Source: Paradevosia shaoguanensis
GTDB lineage: Bacteria > Pseudomonadota > Alphaproteobacteria > Rhizobiales > Devosiaceae
Assembly: GCF_016801025.1 (NCBI RefSeq)
Contig: NZ_CP068983.1
Span: forward strand, 806,001-870,000
Reading direction: 5' to 3'
DNA: 64,000 nucleotides
Of the stretch, positions 34,454-42,117 are shown piece after piece. Numbering within the stretch: position 1 is the first letter of the stretch; each line of letters starts with the position of its first letter. Position numbers and translations under genes: made by a program. A model generated the notes under the pieces. That model saw only the letters and a program-made list of their open reading frames with translations, made no database searches and had not been told where the DNA came from.

Positions 34454-35874
34454 CCTCTCCGACCGATCCCATTCTCGTCTTCGATATCGGCTCGTCCGGC
34501 CTCAAGGCCGCGCTCTTTGCCGCCGACGGCACCATGCTCGACAGCGACGAAGTCGCCTATCCGCCCGGTTCGCACCCGCATCGCCAATCGCCCGAAGGCT
34601 GGTGGGAAGCGGCCGTCGAAGCGGTCGGCCACCTGCCGCCCCTGCGCGTCTCGGCCATCGTCCTCAGCGGCACGATGGAAAACCTCATCGCCGTCGATGG
34701 CGACGGCAATGCGCTGGGCGAAGCCCTGCTCTATTCCGATCCCTGCGGCGCCGCCTATGTGGAGGCCTATCGCGACCGCATCGATCCCCGGATCGCCGGC
34801 AACGCGCCCGAGCCGCTGATGACCGCGTTCAAGCTCGCTTGGCTGCGCGAGCACGAGCCTGAGCATTATGCCGCCGCCGAGCGGTTCCTCCCCGGCTCCA
34901 AGGATTTCGTGGCCTATAGGCTCACCGGCAAATACGTCACCGACCCGACCTGCGCCGCGACCACGGGCCTGATGGACCTCGCCGCCCGCGACTGGTCCGA
35001 CGACCTCCTCACCCTTTTCGAGATCGAGCGCGCCCGCCTGCCCGTCATCCTCCCGGCAGCCACAGTCATTGGTACGTTGTCCGAGGAAGCGGCCGAGCTG
35101 CTCCATCTCGATCCGGGCATTCCCGTCATCAACGGCTGCGGTGATGGCGGGGCCACGACCGTCGGCAGCGGCGCCGACCGTGCCGACGATATCAGCCTCT
35201 ATCTGGGCACCACCGGCTGGGTCGCCCGCATCGTGCCGCCCGCCCAGTCGGCCGCGCCGCGCCCCTTCTATCGCCTTCCGCATCCCTTCACCGACGATAT
35301 CATCGAGATCGCGCCAATCCTTTCGGCAGGCGCGGCCGCCGACTGGGCCCGCACCGCGGTCGGCAGCGATATTCCCAAGGGCGAGGCGCTGGCCGAGGCT
35401 GCCGACCGGCAGCCCGGCAACGCGCTCTTCCTGCCCTATCTCCACGGCGAACGCTCCCCGTTCATCGACCTGGACGTGCGGGCGGCCTTTCTCAATGTCT
35501 CCGGCACCGATGGCCCGGGCGAGCTCTACTACGCCGCCCTCGAAGGCGTCGCCTTCGCCATCAGCGCCAATATCGCGGCGATGGGCGAACTCGGCAGTGG
35601 CTCGGTCAGCCTTGTCGGTGGCGGCGCGCTCAGCGCGGTCTGGCCTCAGATCATCGCCGACGTCCTGCGCGCTCCCATCACGCGCCCGGCAAGCCCGGTA
35701 AACGCCACCAGCTTCGGCGCCTTCCGCATCGCCCTGCGTGCCCTCGGACACGACGATGCCGAAACCAGCTTTTCGGTCGTCGCCACCCCGCGCCCCGACC
35801 GCTACGAACGCCTCGATCGCCAGCGCCAGCTTTTCGATGCCGGCACGGCTTTCGCCCGAACGCTCGGCAGGTAG
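34450..35874 (+). CDS. FGGY-family carbohydrate kinase (xylulokinase-like)
   Basis: 474 residues. N-terminal ATPase core LVFDIGSSGLKAALFAADG; the second half has LYLGTTGWVA and the ADP-binding region SLVGGGALSAVWPQIIADVL. It phosphorylates a sugar or polyol, most likely the solute brought in by the preceding transporter. ATGA overlap with the permease stop. The exact sugar cannot be told from the sequence. Followed by a strong terminator. Confidence 0.9.
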   Translation: MTSPTDPILVFDIGSSGLKAALFAADGTMLDSDEVAYPPGSHPHRQSPEGWWEAAVEAVGHLPPLRVSAIVLSGTMENLIAVDGDGNALGEALLYSDPCGAAYVEAYRDRIDPRIAGNAPEPLMTAFKLAWLREHEPEHYAAAERFLPGSKDFVAYRLTGKYVTDPTCAATTGLMDLAARDWSDDLLTLFEIERARLPVILPAATVIGTLSEEAAELLHLDPGIPVINGCGDGGATTVGSGADRADDISLYLGTTGWVARIVPPAQSAAPRPFYRLPHPFTDDIIEIAPILSAGAAADWARTAVGSDIPKGEALAEAADRQPGNALFLPYLHGERSPFIDLDVRAAFLNVSGTDGPGELYYAALEGVAFAISANIAAMGELGSGSVSLVGGGALSAVWPQIIADVLRAPITRPASPVNATSFGAFRIALRALGHDDAETSFSVVATPRPDRYERLDRQRQLFDAGTAFARTLGR

Positions 35875-35881
35875 TCCAAAC

Positions 35882-35912
35882 AAAAAGGCCGGCTCAACGA
35901 GCCGGCCTTTTC
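35882..35912. terminator. Bidirectional intrinsic terminator
   Basis: AAAAGGCCGGCTC, loop AAC, GAGCCGGCCTTTT: a long GC stem with A-tract on one side and T-tract on the other. It lies between the convergent sugar kinase and bioY genes and can end transcription from both. Confidence 0.92.
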
Positions 35913-35931
35913 ATTCATTTCGCTACTGACT

Positions 35932-36549
35932 TCAGGCCTTGCGGCTGCTCAGCAGGGCCCAGGCGCCGGTGACGGTCATCGCAGCGAAAGCCATCTTGAT
36001 GATGTCCCAGACGATGAACGGCTGGACGGCCACGGCGAAAGCCGAGCCCAGGATGTTGGTCTGGTCGATCCAGGTGGTGCCGGCCGCGAGGGCCAGGAGC
36101 CAGACGAAACCGAAGGCGAAGCAGAGGGCGTCGGCGGCGACCATCGTACCGAAAAGGGCGATGGGCTTGCGCGAGAGGCCAGCATCGGCGGCGCGGCCGA
36201 TGACATAAGCCATGGGGATCATGCCGACGATGAAGCCGAAGGTCGGCGAGAAGAGGTAGCCGATGCCGCCACCACGCGAGAAGACGGGGAGGCCGAGCAG
36301 GCCCTCGGCGATATAGGCGACGACGGTCGCCACGCCCACGCGCCAGCCGAAGGCGGCGGAAAGGGCGGCTACGACCAAGGTCTGGAAAGTCACGGGAACC
36401 GGAATCAGCGGAATATTGATCCGAGCGGAGACCGCCATCAGGATCGTGCCGGCGAGAACGGTGAAAGCGGTAGCGACCATCTTGTTGGTGCCGGCCTTCG
36501 GCTCGAGCACGCCCAGGATGGTGTTCGGGGTCGTAAGAGTTAGCGCCAT
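35932..36549 (-). CDS. bioY: Biotin transporter BioY
   Basis: 205 residues, six hydrophobic helices. The family motifs IPLIPVPVTFQTLVV (residues about 46-60) and EGLLGLPVFSRGGGIGYLF are clear. BioY binds and carries biotin across the inner membrane, alone or with BioMN; no bioMN is adjacent. I looked for a BioR box upstream (TTATCTATAA type) and did not find one; only a weak CTAG-TT-CTAG repeat is present. Confidence 0.93.
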   Translation of the reverse strand: MALTLTTPNTILGVLEPKAGTNKMVATAFTVLAGTILMAVSARINIPLIPVPVTFQTLVVAALSAAFGWRVGVATVVAYIAEGLLGLPVFSRGGGIGYLFSPTFGFIVGMIPMAYVIGRAADAGLSRKPIALFGTMVAADALCFAFGFVWLLALAAGTTWIDQTNILGSAFAVAVQPFIVWDIIKMAFAAMTVTGAWALLSSRKA

Positions 36550-36613
36550 TGCGGTTAAGGTCCACCCAAGAAATTATGTCCGCTAGTTCTAGTCAGTAGA
36601 GTCCGGCAACGCA

Positions 36614-37522
36614 ATGACTTCCGCCCCAGCGTTCAGCACCGATTTCGATCCCCAGACCGGCCGCCCGGTTGCCGCTGCGCCCGGCCTCGTGCGCCTTACC
36701 GCGCCCAATGCCAGCCCCTATACCTTCACCGGCACCAACACGTTTCTCCTCGGTGAGAGAAGCGTCGCGATCCTCGACCCCGGCCCGGACAGCAACGAGC
36801 ACCTCAATGCGATTCTCGATGCCATCGCCGGCCGACCGGTCGAAGCCATCCTCCTCACGCATACGCACAAAGATCACTCCTCACTCGTCCCGAAACTGCG
36901 CGCGGCAACCGGCGCACCGGTCTGGTTCGGTGGCCGCCATCGCCTGTCGCGCCCCTTGCGTCCTTTCGAGATCAACACGCTCTCGCGCTCCTGCGACTGG
37001 GACCTCGTGCCCGACCGCGTGCTCACCCATGGCGAGCGCATAAGCATCGACAAGCTCGCCCTCGAGGTCATTGCGACCCCCGGGCATTGTGCCAACCACC
37101 TCGCCTTCGGCCTGGTCGGGACGCCGCACCTGCTTACCGGCGATCACATCATGGGTTGGAATTCGACGCTCGTGGCCGTGCCCGATGGCTCGATGCGCGA
37201 CTACTTCACCTCGCTCGATCGCGTCATCGCTACACCCTACCGGCACTACCACCCCGCTCATGGCGGCCCGATTGCGGACGGCGCTGCCTATGCCCGCGCG
37301 CTGAAAGGGCATCGCGAGGCGCGCAACATGCAGATCGTGGCGGCTGTCGAGGACGGCGCCCGCACCATCATGGCCGTGGTCACCCGCATCTATCCGCAGC
37401 AATCGCTGGCCATCCGCCACGCGGCGGCAATGACGGTGCGGGCGCATGCCGAATATCTCGCAGATCTCGGAGCCCTGCGCATGCGTCGCACCCTTTTCGG
37501 GACGCGGCTGCTGCCGGCCTGA
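36614..37522 (+). CDS. Metallo-beta-lactamase-fold hydrolase
   Basis: 302 residues. Metal motif HTHKDH (LLTHTHKDHSSLVPKL, near 82-87), later His in GHCANHLAF and Asp in GDHIMGW. The C-terminal part includes a LACTB2-like winged-helix stretch. It cleaves an ester, thioester or phosphodiester; not known which. Divergent from bioY with 64 bases between. Confidence 0.88.
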   Translation: MTSAPAFSTDFDPQTGRPVAAAPGLVRLTAPNASPYTFTGTNTFLLGERSVAILDPGPDSNEHLNAILDAIAGRPVEAILLTHTHKDHSSLVPKLRAATGAPVWFGGRHRLSRPLRPFEINTLSRSCDWDLVPDRVLTHGERISIDKLALEVIATPGHCANHLAFGLVGTPHLLTGDHIMGWNSTLVAVPDGSMRDYFTSLDRVIATPYRHYHPAHGGPIADGAAYARALKGHREARNMQIVAAVEDGARTIMAVVTRIYPQQSLAIRHAAAMTVRAHAEYLADLGALRMRRTLFGTRLLPA

Positions 37523-38425
37523 TCACTCCTGCGGCGGGGCTTCGGTGTCGAAGGGCTCGGGCGGTGGCGGACGCAGGTCGGCGGGGCGATCGGCGGGCAC
37601 GACAACGTCGCTGCGCGTGCCACCCTGCACCGGCGGCGGCGTATCGCCCTCGGCGCCCCGAGGCGCAGGCACCAGCACGCTGTTGCGCAGCACTGTCGTC
37701 ACTGCGCTATCGAGCGCCAGCAGGAATTCCTCGATGCGCTTGCCGTTGGCGCCGAGGTCGGAAAGGCTCGGCGTCAGCGAGGCCGAGCGCATGTCGACCA
37801 CGCCGCCTTCGCCCCCCGTGCTGACCCTGATCGCCACCGCATCGCGCCAGCCCAGCCAGGTCGTGACCACGGCATCGATCTGGCCGGTACCGCGCGCCGT
37901 CGGCGGCGCCTGGCGCAGCCGCACGTCCCAGCCCCAATCGTTGACCAGCTTGCTCACCACTTCATAGAGGCGCGGCGCATCGAGCGGATAAATACGGGTA
38001 TGGGCATTGGGAAAGGCAGCCTCTATCGCCGCCTGATCCACCGTGGGATCGACGCTGGGCGCGGGTGCGAGCAGCGCCAGCTTGAGGTCCTGGCTGGTCG
38101 AAACGTCGGTAACGCGCGGATAGCGCGAGGCCTCGATGAAGCCGTAGACGAAGGGCGCAAGGCAGAGAAGGCTGAGGATAAGGCCACCAAAGGCGCGGTC
38201 CCAGCCGCGATCACCCGTGATCCAGAGCCGGACCAGGGCACCCAGGCTAAGGAACAGCGACAGCCCCGCTACGATCAGCGCCACCAGCGCCATTGTATGG
38301 AACGCCTCGGTGGTGATGACCTGCTGGCGATGCAGGACGACCGGAATCACGGCCAGCGGCACGGCAAAGCTTGCCAGGCGCCGGGCCCAGATTGCCCATT
38401 TGGACGTCCGGATCAGTATGCGCAT
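37523..38425 (-). CDS. DUF1499 family membrane protein
   Basis: 300 residues. N-terminal half has about four membrane helices (LASFAVPLAVIPVVL; MALVALIVAGLSLFLSLGAL; FGGLILSLLCLAPFVYGFIE). The C-terminal DUF1499 domain includes RIYPLDAPRLYEVVSKLVND and VDMRSASLTPSLSDLGANGK. Role unknown. Its stop directly abuts that of the preceding convergent gene. The last ~50 residues are Pro-rich. Confidence 0.87.
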   Translation of the reverse strand: MRILIRTSKWAIWARRLASFAVPLAVIPVVLHRQQVITTEAFHTMALVALIVAGLSLFLSLGALVRLWITGDRGWDRAFGGLILSLLCLAPFVYGFIEASRYPRVTDVSTSQDLKLALLAPAPSVDPTVDQAAIEAAFPNAHTRIYPLDAPRLYEVVSKLVNDWGWDVRLRQAPPTARGTGQIDAVVTTWLGWRDAVAIRVSTGGEGGVVDMRSASLTPSLSDLGANGKRIEEFLLALDSAVTTVLRNSVLVPAPRGAEGDTPPPVQGGTRSDVVVPADRPADLRPPPPEPFDTEAPPQE

Positions 38426-38440
38426 CGCCCCCTCGATGCG

Positions 38441-39073
38441 TCAGGGATTGAGGCGCTGACGCCGCCAGTCGCCGGCGGCATCCTGCGTGAACAGGAAGCG
38501 GTCGTGCAGGCGGAACTCGCCATCCTTCCAGAACTCGATTTCCCTGGGCACGATGCGGAAGCCCGACCAATGTGCCGGCCTCGGCACTTCATCCTCGCCC
38601 AGCTTCTTGGTCAGCGCATCGACGCGTTCCATCAGCTCGGCACGGCTTTTCAGCGGACGCGACTGCTCCGATGCGCTCGAAGCGATCTGCGAGCCGCGGG
38701 CGCGGCTGTGGAAATAGGCATCGGCCTCGGCAGCGTCGACAATCTCGACGGCCCCGCGCACGCGGAACTGGCGGCGCAGGGATTTCCAGTGCATCACGAA
38801 AGCGGCCTTGGGATGGGCCAGCAATTCGCGTCCCTTGGCACTCTCGAAATTGGTGAAGAAAGCGAAACCGCGCCGGTCATGGGCGTTGAGCAGCACCATG
38901 CGCACATCCGGCAGTCCGTCGGCATCGACGGTGGCGATGGCCATGGCGTGGGGATCGTTGGGCTCGCTCGCCCTGGCGGCGGCGAACCATTCCTCGAACA
39001 GATCGAACGGATCGATGGGCGCCTGATCGGCGTCATCCAGCAGACGGTCGGTAAGAGTTCTTTCGGCAGTCAT
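38441..39073 (-). CDS. pdxH: Pyridoxamine 5'-phosphate oxidase
   Basis: 210 residues, normal length. Motifs: VRMVLLNAHDRRGFAFFTNF (FMN site), AFVMHWKSLRRQFRVRGAVE, and the C-terminal signature IEFWKDGEFRLHDRFLF with RRQRLNP. It makes pyridoxal 5'-phosphate, using FMN and oxygen. Start ATG 39073 has GAAGG upstream; the frame runs much further upstream against dnaJ but only as a shadow. Divergent from the DnaJ-like gene, a common arrangement in alphaproteobacteria. Confidence 0.95.
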   Translation of the reverse strand: MTAERTLTDRLLDDADQAPIDPFDLFEEWFAAARASEPNDPHAMAIATVDADGLPDVRMVLLNAHDRRGFAFFTNFESAKGRELLAHPKAAFVMHWKSLRRQFRVRGAVEIVDAAEADAYFHSRARGSQIASSASEQSRPLKSRAELMERVDALTKKLGEDEVPRPAHWSGFRIVPREIEFWKDGEFRLHDRFLFTQDAAGDWRRQRLNP

Positions 39074-39172
39074 GAGAAGACCTTCGGTCGTGAACTGGAC
39101 AAGCCGGGGAGCCGTGGCCATATAGGACGTGAACGAGCGGTTCTGCAACCGCCATAGATTCGATTGGAACCC

Positions 39173-40111
39173 ATGCGCGATCCATACACAGTGCTTGGGG
39201 TGCCGCGCTCGGCGAGTGAGAAGGACATCAAGTCCGCCTACCGGAAACTGGCCAAGGCGTATCACCCCGACCAGAACAAGGACGACCCAAAGGCCCACGC
39301 CAAGTTCGCCGAGGCCACGGCTGCCTATGACCTTCTCAATGACAAGGAGAAGCGTGGGCAGTTCGATCGCGGCGAGATCGACGCGGAGGGCAATCCACGC
39401 TTTGCCGGCTTCGGCAATGGCGGCGGCTTCAGCGGCGGTGCGCGCGGCTCCCGCAGCGCTGGCGGTGGCTCGGCCAATTTCTCGGCCGAGGACATCCTCA
39501 AGGAATTCATGAGCGGCTTTGGCGGCCAGGGCCGCCAGACCCGGACGAACCAGAGCTGGGATCCCTTCACCGGCTCGGCCGGCCCGGGCGCCTCGACAGC
39601 CAAGGGCGAGGACGTGGCGGCAACCGTCGCCGTCTCGCTCGAAGACGCCAACAAGGCGGCTTCGGTGCCGGTGCGGATGCCCACGGGCAAGGTGCTCTCG
39701 GTCAAGCTGCCGGAAAAGGTCGAGGAGAACCAGCAGATCCGCCTCAAGGGCCAGGGTCATCCCTCGGCCTATGGCGGGGAGCCGGGCGACGCGATCGTCA
39801 CGGTCAAGTTCGCCCACCACAAGACCTTCCGCCGCGACGGCCGCGACCTGCGGGTCGATGTACCGATCACACTCTATGAAGCCGTGCTCGGCGCCAAGGT
39901 GCGCGTCCCGACGCTCGACGGCTCGGTGGAACTCAACCTCCCCGCCGGCGTCGACACCCTCAAATCCCTCCGCCTCAAGGGCAAGGGCCTCTACGGCGAC
40001 GGCGACCTCTACGCCAACGTCAAGATCGTCCTCCCCGAAGGCGGCGACCCCGACCTCGAAAGCCTGATGCGATTCTGGAAGGACCAGAAGCCGTATAAGG
40101 TGCGGGAGTAA
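39173..40111 (+). CDS. DnaJ-class co-chaperone (CbpA-like, no zinc finger)
   Basis: 312 residues. J domain at 1-66 with HPD in [10 protein letters not shown], a Gly-rich linker with a Phe ([16 protein letters not shown]) and two C-terminal substrate-binding domains ([36 protein letters not shown]). The Cys-rich zinc finger of true DnaJ is missing. It stimulates a DnaK-type Hsp70. Start ATG 39173; no strong ribosome site. Confidence 0.92.
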   Translation: MRDPYTVLGVPRSASEKDIKSAYRKLAKAYHPDQNKDDPKAHAKFAEATAAYDLLNDKEKRGQFDRGEIDAEGNPRFAGFGNGGGFSGGARGSRSAGGGSANFSAEDILKEFMSGFGGQGRQTRTNQSWDPFTGSAGPGASTAKGEDVAATVAVSLEDANKAASVPVRMPTGKVLSVKLPEKVEENQQIRLKGQGHPSAYGGEPGDAIVTVKFAHHKTFRRDGRDLRVDVPITLYEAVLGAKVRVPTLDGSVELNLPAGVDTLKSLRLKGKGLYGDGDLYANVKIVLPEGGDPDLESLMRFWKDQKPYKVRE

Positions 40112-40162
40112 GGCTCCCCTCACCTGCCCACATACAACGGCTGATTTTTGATCCCCGATCAT

Positions 40163-40357
40163 GCCGGCAGGTCTCCCTCCCCCTTGCAGGGAGGGGACAG
40201 GGGTGGGGGTGAGCAAGCGGCGCGGAGCTATCCATTTTACCGCGTGATCGTTCTCGCATCTCCACATTGCGGAGGCGGGGGTTGGCGAGTCCAAACGTCG
40301 AGTTTGTGCACCCCCACCCCTATCCCCTCCCCGCAAGGGGGAGGGAGACCTGCCGGC
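40163..40357. repeat. Long C/G-rich inverted repeat after the DnaJ gene
   Basis: Arms of about 48 bp (40163-40211 and 40309-40357) pair almost fully: GCCGGCAGGTCTCCC... against ...GGGAGACCTGCCGGC, including CCCCCTTGC/GCAAGGGGG and the CACCCCCACCCC/GGGGTGGGGGTG inner part, with a ~97-nt middle. Related shorter forms are at 3046-3070 and 45100-45199. All three lie between convergent gene pairs, which suggests a transcription-end or supercoiling role. Confidence 0.8.
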
Positions 40358-40467
40358 GAGATCACGCAATCCGGCTCGCTTCGCGACCTTTGCCTGATCG
40401 TCGTTCCGCCCTCACCATTTCCCACCTCCTATCCTCCCGGCTTCCTCTCCGCAGCTTCCCCACTTCC

Positions 40468-40506
40468 CTCACCCCACCCACCGCACTTCCCCGGCCGAAG
40501 AGCCGG
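40468..40506. repeat. Palindromic repeat, left half, split by IS110 insertion
   Basis: CTCACCCC...GCACTTCCCCGG...AGAGCCGG is the left half of the repeat known from 13271, 26585 and 59370. The right half continues at 41606. Joining the two with one GG gives AGAGCCGGGGCCCA, as in the intact copies. Confidence 0.88.
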
Positions 40507-40516
40507 CAACTGTAAT

Positions 40517-41447
40517 TCAGGTTGCGAAGCTTGTTCGGGTTTTCATGATGGCGTTGATGGTGACGAGGAGCTTTCTGGCGAGGGCGACGAGGGCGGGCTT
40601 GGGTGGTTTTCCGGCCTGGCGCAGACGGTGGTAGAAGGCGTTGAGAGGCGATTGTGTTCGCAAGGATGCAACGGCGGCCATGTAGAGGGCCTGGCGGACG
40701 CGGCGGCGGCCCCCGCGGATGGAGCGCTGTCCGCGCCGTAGGCCGCTATCGTTGTTGAGCGGGGCCAACCCGGCCAGGGTGGCGATCTGCTTGCCCGAGC
40801 GTCGGCCCAGTTCGGGCATCAGGGCGGCCAGGACAGAGGCGGTGACCGGGCCGATGCCGGGCACCGAGCGGATCAGGGCCTGGTCCTGTGCCAGGGCGGC
40901 ATCGCTGCCGATCTGGTTCTGGATTTCGACCTCGATGGCGGCGATGGCCTGGTTGAGGCCGGCCATGTGCCGGTCCAGGTCGGCGCCGATGAAGGAATCG
41001 GTTATCTCGATCCGGCGCTGCTTTTCCTGGGTGCGCATGGCCACCAACTGGTCGCGGCGGCGGCTGAGCAGGCCGAGCCGCTCGCGTCCGGCCTCGGGCA
41101 GCGGGTCGGCCACGAGGCGCAGGGCCCGGCCCATTTCGGCAAGCATGGCCGCATCGAGCGCATCGGTCTTGGCGAGCCGGCCGCTCGCCCGCGCAAAGTC
41201 ACGGGCCCGCTGCGGATTGACCCGGACATGGCCGATCCCGGCCAGCGCCAGTCCGGCGCGCAAGCTCTTGTCGTAAACCCCGCTCGCCTCCAGCACCACG
41301 AGTGCCCTCCCGCTCCAGCGTGGCGGCGAATGCGGCGATGGCGTCCATCGTGTTAGCAATCCGCTGCACGCCCTCCCCGCCGGAAGAGGCGATATCCAGC
41401 CAGGCTTTCGAAACGTCGATTCCAATCCAGGTCGGTGATAGGGTCAT
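40517..41447 (-). pseudogene. IS110-family transposase, frameshifted
   Basis: The N-terminal part starts at ATG 41447 (TWIGIDVSKAWLDIA, first catalytic Asp). It reads to about 41305 and then loses its frame. The remainder continues in the +1 frame with ALVVLEASGVYDKSL (catalytic Glu), LAKTDALDAAMLAEMG (DxxD), SVPGIGPVTASVLAALMP and the C-terminal Ser domain around APLNNDSGLRRGQ. Joined, this is a normal ~309-residue DEDD transposase. One extra base in the G-run near 41304-41312 explains the shift. The Asp and Glu of one active site are in different frames, so the enzyme is inactive unless the base is a sequencing error. Confidence 0.88.
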
Positions 41448-41449
41448 GG

Positions 41450-41600
41450 GCCTGTCCCTGTGATCCGAGGTCCGTCTCGAGCGGCCTCGCGCAACTGTTC
41501 AGGTGTTTGTCAAAGCGGGCGGGGACCCGTGCCGGCTCTCGGTCTTTAAACCTGGGGCCCAACGGTCTCCCGCCCGCACCCAATATGACACAGCACAATT
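41450..41600 (-). ncRNA. Predicted bridge RNA of the IS110 element
   Basis: Read on the minus strand, in order: TGGGCCCC (41561-41554) equals the target flank next to the left end; AGAGCCGG (41539-41532) is the complement of the target flank next to the right end; ACAGTTGC (41498-41491) equals the element's right end plus one core base; CACAGG (41462-41457) is the complement of core plus left end. The first two are enclosed by a perfect 9-bp stem (41569-41577 with 41515-41523), forming a target-binding loop. A CGAGG/CCTCG stem lies between the last two. This is the order and layout of the IS621 bridge RNA. Exact RNA ends unknown. Confidence 0.75.
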
Positions 41601-41605
41601 ACACA

Positions 41606-41687
41606 GGGGCCCACGGGTCCCTCCACTCGAGTGGAGCGGTGCAATAGGCCCCGGATCAAGTCCGGGGACGTAAGGTGGTGGGGTGAG
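41606..41687. repeat. Palindromic repeat, right half, split by IS110 insertion
   Basis: GGGGCCCACGG, the perfect palindrome CTCCACTCGAGTGGAG, then CCCCGGATCAAGTCCGGGG and GGTGGTGGGGTGAG, which pairs with the CTCACCCCACC at 40468. It completes the left half at 40468-40506. Confidence 0.88.
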
Positions 41688-41812
41688 AGCGAGGGTATCC
41701 GGAGAGCAAAGAACGACCGTGCCAAAAAACTTATCCCCGCCCCCATCACCCTCCCGCATACTCTCCCCATCCCTCCGCCAACGGCGAGGCACAGTACGCA
41801 GTGCCGCGGCGG

Positions 41813-41870
41813 CTGGCGGCAGGACTGGAGACGCGCAATCGTGCACACGCGTCTCTCGCCCTGCCGCCAG
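41813..41870. other. Nested hairpin of unknown role
   Basis: Outer stem CTGGCGGCAGG / CCTGCCGCCAG (11 bp, perfect) and inner stem GAGACGCG / CGCGTCTC (8 bp, perfect) with a 12-nt loop and 4-nt side bulges. It is too regular for chance but has no U-tract and no adjacent gene end. Possibly another repeat family or a structured RNA. Confidence 0.5.
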
Positions 41871-41993
41871 GTTCTGGGAGTTGGGGGAAGTCCGGGGGCG
41901 CCTGGGCTTACGGCCTAAGAGTGACGTGACCGGCCCGGAGTGCGCTCGCGGGCAACTTGCGTGAACGGGCTTGTCGAAACCTCAAACGCTCAA

Positions 41994-42055
41994 GGGGCGA
42001 GGCCATGCCTCGCAATACATCGCTAGCAATATAGACTTGAGGCAAACCTCGCCCC
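41994..42055. repeat. Inverted repeat after the tsaC/sua5 gene
   Basis: GGGGCGAGG (41994-42002) and CCTCGCCCC (42047-42055) form a 9-bp stem. A small GAGGC-CAT-GCCTC palindrome overlaps the left arm. It lies downstream of the gene ending at 42118 and may act in transcript ending, though no U-run follows. Confidence 0.45.
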
Positions 42056-42117
42056 GAGCCGCCAACGAACCACAAGCAAACCCGACCGGAGCAATCCGTG
42101 CCGGCGCCTTGGCGCGT

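Larger units (their letters stand above)
40112..40506. other. Gene-free stretch with two repeats
   Basis: No coding sequence seen. It holds the long inverted repeat at 40163-40357 and the left half of the palindromic repeat at 40468-40506. The rest (about 40358-40467) is C-rich low-complexity DNA without recognisable features. Confidence 0.7.
40507..41605 (-). mobile_element. IS110-family insertion sequence inside the palindromic repeat
   Basis: About 1.1 kb. It contains one IS110-type transposase reading frame (broken), only ten bases after it (right end) and about 158 non-coding bases before it (left end). This layout is that of the IS110 group rather than IS1111. No terminal inverted repeats. 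The bases GG border both ends (40505-40506 and 41606-41607), matching a 2-bp core. The insertion splits a palindromic repeat whose intact copies show the empty site. Confidence 0.9.
41688..42117. other. Gene-free stretch with strong hairpins
   Basis: No believable coding sequence between the repeat and the tsaC-type gene; the short open frames are translations of repeats. It contains a nested hairpin at 41813-41870, a smaller GGCAC/GTGCC hairpin just before it, and an inverted repeat at 41994-42055. Whether any of this is transcribed as a small RNA is not clear. Confidence 0.55.

Noticed and set aside
36550-36613. BioR operator before bioY
   Set aside because: No TTATCTATAA-like palindrome; only a weak CTAG-N2-CTAG pattern, which is not a known BioR site.
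40163-40357. Long inverted repeat as a second MITE
   Set aside because: No target duplication or fixed termini could be seen, and related copies differ in length and middle; its place between convergent genes fits a terminator-like repeat better.
39074-40369. Long minus-strand extension of pdxH through the DnaJ gene
   Set aside because: The pdxH family start is at 39073; the extension lies opposite a complete DnaJ-like protein and has no family match.
41299-41315. Programmed frameshift in the transposase
   Set aside because: The change needed is +1 and no slippery motif or shifty stop is present; IS110 transposases are normally one frame. Treated as mutation or error.
41499-41846. Small open frames over the palindromic repeat and IS110 left end
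   Set aside because: Their products are translations of the repeat (for example LDPGPIAPLHSSGG), a common annotation artefact; the same bases are better explained as repeat and guide RNA.
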